Origin: Candidatus Segetimicrobium genomatis
GTDB taxonomy: Bacteria; Sysuimicrobiota; Sysuimicrobiia; Sysuimicrobiales; Kaftiobacteriaceae
DNA: 36,007 nt
Assembly: GCA_005882335.1 (NCBI GenBank)
Contig: VBAP01000007.1
Coordinates: forward strand, 43,557 to 79,563
Reading direction: 5' to 3'
Both the position numbers and the translations under genes were made by a program. Of the stretch, positions 16,645 to 27,264 are shown piece after piece; the first letter of the stretch is position 1, and every line of letters begins with the position of its first letter. A model generated the notes under the pieces. The model was not told the DNA's origin. It saw only the letters and a list, made by a program, of their open reading frames with translations, and ran no database searches.

Positions 16645-17249
16645 CGCTGGTCCCCATCGTCGTGGAGTCATCCGCCCGCGGGGAACGGGCGTACGATATC
16701 TACTCGCGCCTGCTCAAAGACCGCATCGTGTTTGTGGGCGGACCGATCGACGATGACGTGGCCAACCTGGTCATCGCGCAGCTGCTGTTCCTGGAAGGCG
16801 AGGATCCCGACAAGGACATTAACCTCTATGTCAACAGCCCCGGCGGCGTACTGCAGGCCGGTCTGGCGATCTACGACACGATGCAGTACGTCCGGCCCGA
16901 CGTCACCACAATCTGCGTCGGGCTGGCGGCCAGCGTGGCGGCGGTGATCATGGCCGGAGGCGCCAAAGGGAAACGTGTGGCCCTGCCCTACTCGCAGATC
17001 CTCATCCACCAACCCTGGGGTGGAGCCCAGGGCACGACCGCCGATATAGATATACAGGCGAAGCAGTTTCTCAAGTTGCGGGCCCTGGTGAACGAAATCC
17101 TGGCCAAGCACACCGGACAGCCGATCGACCGCCTGGAGCACGACACCGACCGCGACTTCTGGATGGATGCCCAGGCGGCCAAGGAGTACGGGTTGGTAGA
17201 TGACATCATGAAGCCCCGCGAAAAGGTCCATATCGCCCGGGACCGGTAG
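16641..17249 (+). CDS. clpP: ATP-dependent Clp protease proteolytic subunit
   Basis: A 202-residue ClpP, the barrel peptidase that pairs with ClpX. The catalytic triad is intact: Ser in [13 protein letters not shown] near residue 98, His in ILIHQPWGG near 123 and Asp in [11 protein letters not shown] near 172. The N-terminal axial-loop region is [22 protein letters not shown]. The gene overlaps tig by ATGA and precedes clpX by 30 nt, so tig-clpP-clpX is one operon. The RBS seems to lie inside the repeat that forms the end of tig. Confidence 0.97.
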   Translation: MTLVPIVVESSARGERAYDIYSRLLKDRIVFVGGPIDDDVANLVIAQLLFLEGEDPDKDINLYVNSPGGVLQAGLAIYDTMQYVRPDVTTICVGLAASVAAVIMAGGAKGKRVALPYSQILIHQPWGGAQGTTADIDIQAKQFLKLRALVNEILAKHTGQPIDRLEHDTDRDFWMDAQAAKEYGLVDDIMKPREKVHIARDR

Positions 17250-17279
17250 GCGGACGCGAATGGGTGGGGGGACTCAGGG

Positions 17280-18560
<1,281 letters not shown>

Positions 18561-18564
18561 CGGC

Positions 18565-18663
18565 CGGGAACGCGGGATCGCGAGAACACGGGAACGGAGC
18601 GGGCAGTCTATCGGTAGTTTCCTCGTTCCCGCGTTCCCCGCTCCCCCGTTCCCGCCTTCCCGC
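18565..18663. repeat. GGGAACGCGGGA word repeat with inverted arms
   Basis: The left arm 18565-18605 is made of GGGAACGCGGGA, ACACGGGAACG and GGAGCGGG. The right arm 18620-18663 is the matching complement (CGTTCCCGCGTTCCCCGC and CCGTTCCCGCC). The loop is about 14 nt. It follows the clpX stop by 4 nt and could act as a transcript end, though no T-run follows. Confidence 0.85.
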
Positions 18664-18685
18664 TAGTCTGCGAGTTTGACCTGGA

Positions 18686-18771
18686 TGGTACAATAGTAAG
18701 TAGCGACGCGGGTCGCAGGCGCGGCCCGGTCGGCGCGGTGGAGGGGGGCTCCGAAGTCCCCCTTTGTTGTT
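18686..18771 (+). promoter_or_regulatory. lon promoter (extended -10) and terminator-like leader hairpin
   Basis: TGGTACAAT at 18686-18694 is an extended -10 with no good -35. Downstream, GGGGG (18743-18747), a 10-nt loop and CCCCC (18758-18762) are followed by TTTGTTGTT, resembling an intrinsic terminator about 80 nt before the lon start. It could attenuate lon or stop read-through. Confidence 0.5.
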
Positions 18772-18850
18772 ATCAGGACCCCCGGGAACAATTCGATCCG
18801 CGCCGGCGCTGTATGCAGGTGGGCTGTCTATACCTTGCCGAGGAGGCCAC

Positions 18851-21268
<2,418 letters not shown>

Positions 21269-21314
21269 TACGCGGAACCAAACCTCGCGTAAACTTCGCG
21301 GAAACCTTCCGGAA

Positions 21315-21357
21315 GCAGGGGCGGGACAGGTCGATCACGAACGGGTCCCGCTCCTGC
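21315..21357. promoter_or_regulatory. 13-bp hairpin in the lon-ATPase spacer
   Basis: GCAGGGGCGGGAC (21315-21327) pairs with GTCCCGCTCCTGC (21345-21357), 13 bp with a single G-T, around a 17-nt loop. There is no T-run, so it may be a processing or stability element, a factor site, or part of the leader of the downstream ATPase. It is unlike the word repeats. Confidence 0.5.
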
Positions 21358-21405
21358 ATGTTCAGGCGGGTAGGCACGTAAGTTGCTCCAAATTTGGGGT
21401 GTCCC

Positions 21406-23163
21406 ATGACAACTTCAAGGGCACATTCATCGCGTTCGACCAAGCGTCTGGGAGAGCTGCTCCTGGAAGCGGCCGTCATCACCGAGGCGCAACTGTCCGA
21501 GGCGCTGGAAGAGCAGAGGCGCACCGGCAAGCGGCTGGCGCAGATCTTCATTGAAGGCGGGCTCCTGGCGAAAGGCGAGGCCGGCCGCTGGCTGGCGCTG
21601 CAGCAGGGCTACGAGTACGTGAACCTGACCGCAGAACCCATCGATGTGCACATCGCTCAACTGCTGCCTGAACCGTTTGCGCGCCGCCTGATGGCGCTCC
21701 CCATCCGGCAAGAGGGCAAGGACCTCGTCGTGGCGATGGCCGACCCGTCAGATATCCTGGCCCTCGATGAGATCGGGCGCGCCACGGGTCTCCGCGTCCA
21801 GCCGGTATTCACGACCGAGACCGACCTGGAGTGGGCCATCTCCCAACTTTTCGACGTCAGCGGCAAGGTGACCAAGGCGGCCAACGCCGCAACGTCGGGA
21901 GATCCTATCGAGTTCGGAGCAACGAGGATCCACGGGAACGGGGACGGCGCGGATACCGGCGCGAATGGCGAGGAGAGCGTGGTGGTCCTCGGCAACGAGT
22001 CTTCCCCGCCGGTCATCCAGATGGTAGACTCCATCCTTCAGGGCGCCATTCTCTCGCGGACCACGGATATCCACTTGGAACCCCACATCCAGAACGCCCG
22101 CGTGCGTTTCCGCGTGGACGGGATGCTCTACGACAAGGCATCCATTCCCCGGTTGCTCTACGCGGCCGTCGTGAGCCGGGTCAAAATCCTGGCCTCGCTG
22201 GACATCGCCGAGCACACCAAGCCGCAGGACGGCCGTATCTCCATGCGGCTGAAGGAACGCGAATACGACGTCCGCGTGGGCATCACCAGCACGGCGTTCG
22301 GCGAACGCGTCGTCATGCGGCTGTTGGACAAGAGCAACGTGATGCTGGGGCTGGATCGCCTGGGGGTTCCGGCGGAACAGGAGCAGATCATCCAGTCGCT
22401 GATCCGCAAGCCTCATGGCATGATTCTGGTCACGGGGCCGACCGGGAGCGGAAAGACCACGACCCTGTACTCGTGTCTGCAGTCCATCAATGATCCGGCG
22501 CACAACATCATCACGATCGAGGATCCCATCGAATATTACCTGGAGGGAATTTCACAAATCCCCGTCCGGACCCGGGCGGGCGTGACATTTGCCACGGGGC
22601 TCCGCAGCATCCTGCGCCAGGACCCCGATATCGTGATGGTGGGAGAAATCCGTGACGCCGAGACGGCGAAAATCTCGGTGCACGCGGCGCTCACCGGCCA
22701 CCTTGTCTTCTCCACCCTGCACACCAACGATGCCGCCGGCTCGGTGGTGCGGTTGGTCGACATGGGCATCGAACCCTACTTCATCACCTCTTCGCTCATC
22801 GCGGCGGTCGGTCAGCGGTTGATGCGGCGACTCTGCCCGGCGTGCAAGCGGTCCTTCCAAATTACGAAGGAGCTGACGACAGAACTCGGTCTCGCCAAGG
22901 GCGCCTCCGCCAAGCTGTACAAGCCGGTGGGGTGCTCGGAGTGCGATCACACCGGCTACCGGGGCCGGATGTCCGTGATGGAGATTTTCCGGATGACTGA
23001 TACGATTCGCGACCTGGTGCTGGCCCACAAACCAGCCACGGCCCTGCGGGACGCCGCCGTCGCCAGCGGGATGACGACCATTCAGGAAGCGGCGAAGACC
23101 CGGGTCCTTGACGGCACCACGACCGTGGAGGAACTGCGACGCGTGATCTATCTCGAAGAGTAG
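21406..23163 (+). CDS. MshEN-GspE-type ATPase (PilB-like), cassette A
   Basis: An assembly ATPase for type IV pili or type II secretion, 585 residues. The N-terminal MshEN domain carries the c-di-GMP-binding pattern RLGELLLEAAVITEAQLSEA near residue 13, with a second, weaker half (RLAQIFIEGG). The N2D segment TTDIHLEPHIQNARVRFRVD is complete near residue 220. Walker A GPTGSGKTTTLYS lies near residue 345, the Asp box is ITIEDPIEYY, Walker B is DPDIVMVGEIRDAET and the His box is GHLVFSTLHTNDA. A four-cysteine zinc site (CPACK and CSEC) lies near residues 475-510. ATG 21406 is chosen over TTG 21394. No pilin genes are adjacent; the HD-GYP and HEAT genes of cassette A lie convergently. Confidence 0.92.
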   Translation: MTTSRAHSSRSTKRLGELLLEAAVITEAQLSEALEEQRRTGKRLAQIFIEGGLLAKGEAGRWLALQQGYEYVNLTAEPIDVHIAQLLPEPFARRLMALPIRQEGKDLVVAMADPSDILALDEIGRATGLRVQPVFTTETDLEWAISQLFDVSGKVTKAANAATSGDPIEFGATRIHGNGDGADTGANGEESVVVLGNESSPPVIQMVDSILQGAILSRTTDIHLEPHIQNARVRFRVDGMLYDKASIPRLLYAAVVSRVKILASLDIAEHTKPQDGRISMRLKEREYDVRVGITSTAFGERVVMRLLDKSNVMLGLDRLGVPAEQEQIIQSLIRKPHGMILVTGPTGSGKTTTLYSCLQSINDPAHNIITIEDPIEYYLEGISQIPVRTRAGVTFATGLRSILRQDPDIVMVGEIRDAETAKISVHAALTGHLVFSTLHTNDAAGSVVRLVDMGIEPYFITSSLIAAVGQRLMRRLCPACKRSFQITKELTTELGLAKGASAKLYKPVGCSECDHTGYRGRMSVMEIFRMTDTIRDLVLAHKPATALRDAAVASGMTTIQEAAKTRVLDGTTTVEELRRVIYLEE

Positions 23164-23169
23164 ACTGAC

Positions 23170-23252
23170 GTAGTCGCGCTGTCGCGCAGTCCGCGGTCAA
23201 GCAGTCGCGCCAGCCAGCGGGTTCCGCGACCGCAAGACTGCGCGACCGCCGC
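23170..23252. repeat. GTCGCGCAGTC word repeat with inverted arms
   Basis: The left arm 23170-23210 contains TAGTCGCGCTGTCGCGCAGT and CAGTCGCGC. The right arm 23224-23252 contains GACTGCGCGACCGC. The spacer separates convergent genes. The 14-mer GCGGTCGCGCAGTC (right arm, minus strand) recurs exactly at 26973-26986 in the valS leader. Confidence 0.85.
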
Positions 23253-23261
23253 AGTGATCCG

Positions 23262-24662
23262 CTAGAGATACGCAGTCAGATCGATGCCGGCCCTGATCGG
23301 GTCGATGCAATGCAAGACGCGCCGCTGGTCGTGGGCCATATCGACGAGGACCGGTTCCAGCACCGCCCCCTGCGCATCGCGTATCACCTTCAGCTGAGGC
23401 TGCAGTGCTTTCCCCTCGGTGGGACGGTATACCACGCCCACCTCTCCAGACGACAGCCGCACCACGGATCCCACCGGGAAACCTCCCACCGTGTTCAGGA
23501 AGAGCGTGGCCAATGTGGGATCAAACAGTTTGCCGGCGCCGGTGACGATCGCGTGCATAGCCTGGTCCGGCAGCAGGGGCTTGCGGTAGGTCCGCCGGGC
23601 GGACGTGCTGGCATCGAAGAAGTCCCCGATCGCCACGATGCGGGTAAAGAGGTGTTGTGTCTTTGCCCACGGCAGCCGGGGATACCCCGACAAGTCGTAG
23701 TTGAGATGGTGCTCCAGGGCCACAAGCATCGCGGTCTGGGCGAGTCCCCGCAGGTGTTGGATCATTCCTGCGCCATGGACGGTGTGGCGCTCGATCACCG
23801 ACCGTTCGGTGGCGGTGACCCCGCCGGGCTTGCCGAGCAGCGACCGGGGGATGCTCATCTTCCCGATGTCGTGGAGCAGGGCGGCAGTCCCCAAGGCCAG
23901 CAGCGCCGCCTCATCCAGGCCGATGCGCAACCCGAGCATCAACGACAGGACGGCGACGTCAACGCTGTGGTGGCAGGTATCTTCATCATGCTGGTACAGG
24001 GCGGCGACTCCCAGGAGGGCGTGCCGGTCATGCAAGATGACGTTCACCATCGAGTTCCCCAGCAGCCGCGCGTTGCGCAGGTTCAGGGGAGCACCCTGCA
24101 CGGCCTGATAGTTCAAGGCGTCCATGGTCCGCAGGCCGATGCGATACAACTCACGCGGAGCGAGGCCGGTGACTTTCTGTTCGCCTTTCCCCAGTTCTTT
24201 GGGAGGGCCGGTCTTGATGAACTGCAGTCCGGCACCGGCCACCGCGTCCACCAGATGAGACTGCCCCCCTGCGGCGGCAGCCAGCAACTCCACGAACTTC
24301 GTCGCCTCTTGGAGCGGCGCCCCCTGCAGAAATTCGACGCTGCCCACGTGGTTGGTCATCAGTTCTTCGAGGAGTCCGGGAGTCTGGAGGCTCTCTTCCA
24401 ACAAGATGCGATTGCCGAGAAAGAAGGCGTCCTCATAGACATCGAATCGCACGGACCCTCGCGACTTCAGGATGACACCCAATCCGCCATGGAATTCCTG
24501 GAGCGACAGGGCGACCTGCGGGTGGCCCGGTAGGTACAGCAGAAGGTTTTTCCGGGCTGCCTCCAGCAGACGCAGCAGAGCGCCCGGACGCTCAGCCAGA
24601 GCTGCCTGCGCACGCGGATGTGCAAACGACCCGGGCATCGGGGGATCTGGGGACGGAGTCAT
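23262..24662 (-). CDS. HD-GYP domain protein with N-terminal shared module, cassette A
   Basis: A predicted c-di-GMP phosphodiesterase. The 466-residue protein has an N-terminal module of about 150 residues (LLEAARKNLLLYLPGHPQV, FDVYEDAFFLGNRILLEE, GSVEFLQGAPLQEATKFVEL). Its layout recurs in the three other HEAT/HD-GYP proteins of this window. The C-terminal HD-GYP domain has HHSVDVAVLS, LLHDIGKMSIPRSLL near residue 264, HTVHGAGMI and EHHLNYDLSGYP near 318. All metal ligands and GYP are present, so activity is likely. ATG 24662 overlaps the stop of the upstream HEAT gene (ATGA), arguing for fixed stoichiometry. An in-frame ATG at 24689 is possible but lacks an RBS. Confidence 0.88.
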   Translation of the reverse strand: MTPSPDPPMPGSFAHPRAQAALAERPGALLRLLEAARKNLLLYLPGHPQVALSLQEFHGGLGVILKSRGSVRFDVYEDAFFLGNRILLEESLQTPGLLEELMTNHVGSVEFLQGAPLQEATKFVELLAAAAGGQSHLVDAVAGAGLQFIKTGPPKELGKGEQKVTGLAPRELYRIGLRTMDALNYQAVQGAPLNLRNARLLGNSMVNVILHDRHALLGVAALYQHDEDTCHHSVDVAVLSLMLGLRIGLDEAALLALGTAALLHDIGKMSIPRSLLGKPGGVTATERSVIERHTVHGAGMIQHLRGLAQTAMLVALEHHLNYDLSGYPRLPWAKTQHLFTRIVAIGDFFDASTSARRTYRKPLLPDQAMHAIVTGAGKLFDPTLATLFLNTVGGFPVGSVVRLSSGEVGVVYRPTEGKALQPQLKVIRDAQGAVLEPVLVDMAHDQRRVLHCIDPIRAGIDLTAYL

Positions 24663-26707
24663 GCGGGACGCTGCCGGCTCCTCTCCCATTCGTCGACGAT
24701 CTGGCGGGCAGCCTGGCGTACCGTCCTCCGGCCCTGACTAAAGACCCATCGAGTCCGGGCGATGCGGCGCAGCAGAGGCAGCGCATCGTCCGCGCGCATC
24801 CGCGCCAGGGCCTTCATCGCCGCAACCTTCACCGCAATGGCGCCGGGAGTCCAGTCGGGCGAGCGAACGGCGTCCTGCATCCATGTCATGATCCGCTCGT
24901 CGTGCGCGACCTCCGCTCCTTCGATCAGGCTGTACTGAATCCGGGGGTCCGGATCACGGAAAAACTCGACCAGGGCGCCCCGGCGTTGATCGGATGGCAT
25001 CTTTCGAAGCGCATCGATCGCCTCGCGCCGCACCAGGTATTCAGGATGGGCAGCCAGTCGCGCGAGATAGCCCGCCGCGGCGGGATCGCGCAGCTCCCCC
25101 AGAACGAATACCAGGTCGCGTGCCAGATGCGGCGAGGCGCCCGGGAGGCGAGATCCGATCAGGCCTGCCTGCCCGGCGCAGATTTTGGCCATGAGGTCGC
25201 GCAACTGGATGCGCTGCGCGTCCGCGGGCTTGCGTTCCAGCATCCGGATGAGATGCGGGACGGCGTGGTCGCGCACGGCGACCAGCGCCTGGAGCAGGTC
25301 GTCAGACGCATCGGCGTGGGTCTGGAGTGCATCGTGAACCAGGCGGTCCAGCAGACCTGCATTGAGAACGCGCGCGAGTTCGGCATCAATCGCGCCCCGG
25401 TGTACGTCCGCCCGTTCGCGCGCCTCCCGCAACATCGGCAGCGTGATCGTCAGCATGTCCATCTCCTGATTATCCGCCAGAAACGTCAGATGCCCGGCCA
25501 GCGCTTTGGCCGTTTCCATGATTTCTTCCGGTCTCTCCTGGAGTCCGAGGAGGTTCATCTCGCCTTTGATCGCATCGAGCGTGACGGCGCGCTCGGATGC
25601 CTCATTTCGGAGGACAGCGAGCGCCGCTTCGTCGCGGGGACCAAACGTGAGCAGCGACGGATCGACCGCGGCCCACACATCCTTTTCAGGTCCTGCAGGC
25701 TGGAGCTGCAGACCGCCTTGCGAAGCTGCGAACGATCCCAACTTTGTGCCTCCAGCGCTCAGCGCGGTCCCGAGGAAGGCCGTGACTTCGGCTGCCTCGC
25801 CTTCCTGCAGGCGAAGGCTGGTCAGAAACTTTGTCAACCGGGCGGCCACGTCACCCTGTCCAACCGGGCCCAGGACAATCAGGGCGATTTCCTGCCCCGT
25901 CAACTCACCCAAGATCGCTCTTCCGCTACCTCCTTCTACCGCCTGGGAGAGCAGTTCCGGCGCCAGCGCGGCGCGGACGCCTGCATCGAGTTGCAACACG
26001 CCCTGCGCCAGACTCTGGAGGAGGGTTTCTTGATCCTCAACCGGTTCGTCAAGAACCGCCCGGTCCAGCGTCTCCAGCGCGATGAGGAGGTGCTCCACGT
26101 CAATCTGATTCCCATCGGGCGACGTGCCGCCGGCGGCTTTTTGCACGCTGACCAGCAAGGCGGCGGTGGCCGCGGGCCCGTCGCGAAGCATCGAGAACAC
26201 CACGTCCCGTTGCTCTGGTGAAAGGCGGCGCGTTCGGATGAGGGCATCTACGATACCGGCTTCAGAGAGGGCATCGGCGCTCTCACTGAGGGCCATGGCT
26301 TTGATCGTGATGTGCGGAAGATCCTGGCTCAGGGCCAAGCGCTCCACACCCCCAGCGGATTCAATGGCCTGTCGGTCCTGCGCCAGGAGGCTCAACAGCG
26401 CCCCGACCTCGCGATCGGTCACGCCGGGGAGGACCGCGATGGATGCCAGGTTCCGGACATAGAGGAGGAACGCCAGGGTATTCATGCTCCCTTCGGACAG
26501 GGGGACCCCGTCGACGATGAGTCTGTCCTTGTTCACCTGCAGTGCTACGGCCCCATAGCGTTGCAGGTACCCGCGTAAGGTGCCGGCGACATCCTGTACC
26601 GTCACTTGTGCCGAGGCGTGCATCGCGGAGTATAGTTGAAAGGTTTTCAAGCCGGAGTGCACCCGACGAAGCACTTTCTCCAGGAGTTGCCGCTGTGGCT
26701 GATCCAT
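24659..26707 (-). CDS. HEAT-repeat protein with N-terminal shared module, cassette A
   Basis: A 682-residue cytoplasmic protein, no signal peptide or membrane segment. The N-terminus (VHSGLKTFQLYSAMHASAQV, LQVNKDRLIVDGVPLSEGSM, IAVLPGVTDREVGALLSLLA) has the layout of the HD-GYP N-terminal modules: a tyrosine-histidine helix, a strand with a DG turn, then a GVT-E helix. The middle is helical and unassigned. From about residue 500 there are HEAT/PBS-type repeats (ARDLVFVLGELRDPAAAGYL, EYLVRREAIDALRKM, IAVKVAAMKALARMRADDAL). It is probably a scaffold partner of the overlapping HD-GYP protein. The function is not recognised. Confidence 0.8.
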   Translation of the reverse strand: MDQPQRQLLEKVLRRVHSGLKTFQLYSAMHASAQVTVQDVAGTLRGYLQRYGAVALQVNKDRLIVDGVPLSEGSMNTLAFLLYVRNLASIAVLPGVTDREVGALLSLLAQDRQAIESAGGVERLALSQDLPHITIKAMALSESADALSEAGIVDALIRTRRLSPEQRDVVFSMLRDGPAATAALLVSVQKAAGGTSPDGNQIDVEHLLIALETLDRAVLDEPVEDQETLLQSLAQGVLQLDAGVRAALAPELLSQAVEGGSGRAILGELTGQEIALIVLGPVGQGDVAARLTKFLTSLRLQEGEAAEVTAFLGTALSAGGTKLGSFAASQGGLQLQPAGPEKDVWAAVDPSLLTFGPRDEAALAVLRNEASERAVTLDAIKGEMNLLGLQERPEEIMETAKALAGHLTFLADNQEMDMLTITLPMLREARERADVHRGAIDAELARVLNAGLLDRLVHDALQTHADASDDLLQALVAVRDHAVPHLIRMLERKPADAQRIQLRDLMAKICAGQAGLIGSRLPGASPHLARDLVFVLGELRDPAAAGYLARLAAHPEYLVRREAIDALRKMPSDQRRGALVEFFRDPDPRIQYSLIEGAEVAHDERIMTWMQDAVRSPDWTPGAIAVKVAAMKALARMRADDALPLLRRIARTRWVFSQGRRTVRQAARQIVDEWERSRQRPA

Positions 26708-26816
26708 GCAGTTCGCCGCTCCAAGGCCCTCGGCGGGAGGGCCGCAACCAGCCGTATCTGTAGGATTCCCCGGGCGCAGTCCGGGGAGACCGTGGCGGGA
26801 TGTTCCTCAGGCCTCT

Positions 26817-26844
26817 TTGACAGTTCTCTGAACCTTGCTATAAT
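26817..26844 (+). promoter_or_regulatory. near-consensus promoter of the valS T-box transcript
   Basis: TTGACA (26817-26822), a 16-nt spacer and a perfect TATAAT (26839-26844). The start is expected near 26851, just before stem I of the T-box. It is divergent from the HEAT gene, which starts at 26707. Confidence 0.9.
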
Positions 26845-26850
26845 ACGGCC

Positions 26851-27213
26851 GAAGCAATGAGGGGGAGGAGTACCCGCTCGCCCTCCCAGCGAGGGAGATT
26901 CAGCGGTTGGAAGATCTCCTGATGCGGCGTAGCGGGGAAGGTCGCCCTCGAGCGAGCAACTGAAGCAGTCGAGCGGTCGCGCAGTCGCGGATCGGAAGCG
27001 TGGATGGACGTGATTGCTTGAGCGTGCGATTGCAAGGTTGTTAGGGCTGCGCCCGAGATAGCGCAAACGAGGAGCCGCTCCAGGCGAGTTGAAAAGTTGG
27101 AACGTTGGAGAGTTGGATCCAACTTTCCAACTCTCGGACTTTCCAACTTCTGAGAGCGGAATCCAGGTGGTACCGCGGAGTGAAGCTCCGTCCTGTCGGG
27201 ACGGAGTATTTTT
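26851..27213 (+). promoter_or_regulatory. T-box riboswitch (valine) upstream of valS
   Basis: Stem I pairs GAGGG (about 26859-26863) with CCCTC (26945-26949) and CCCGCT (26873-26878) with AGCGGG (26931-26936). The AGTA loop E-type motif lies on the 5' side and a specifier loop GAAGGTC on the other, giving the valine codon GTC at 26941-26943. The T-box AGGTGGTACCGCGG is at 27165-27178; its TGGT complements an ACCA tRNA end, as expected for A73. The terminator CTCCGTCC (27186-27193)/GGACGGAG (27199-27206) runs into TTTTT (27209-27213). Word-repeat DNA fills most of the linker between stem I and the T-box. Confidence 0.93.
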
Positions 27214-27251
27214 GCTTGCGCGACTGCCCCGACTGCGCGACTGCGCGACGG
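26965..27251. repeat. nested word repeats inside the valS leader
   Basis: The outer arms are GTCGCGCAGTC-type words: left about 26965-26990, right 27217-27251, the latter past the terminator. Nested inside, 27085-27153 is an AGTTGGAA-type hairpin: GAGTTGAAAAGTTGG and GTTGGAGAGTTGGATCC against CCAACTTTCCAACTCTC and CTTTCCAACTTC. The 13-mer AGTTGAAAAGTTG recurs at 34784. The outer word is shared with 23170-23252. Confidence 0.85.
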
Positions 27252-27264
27252 CCAGGAGAAGGCA

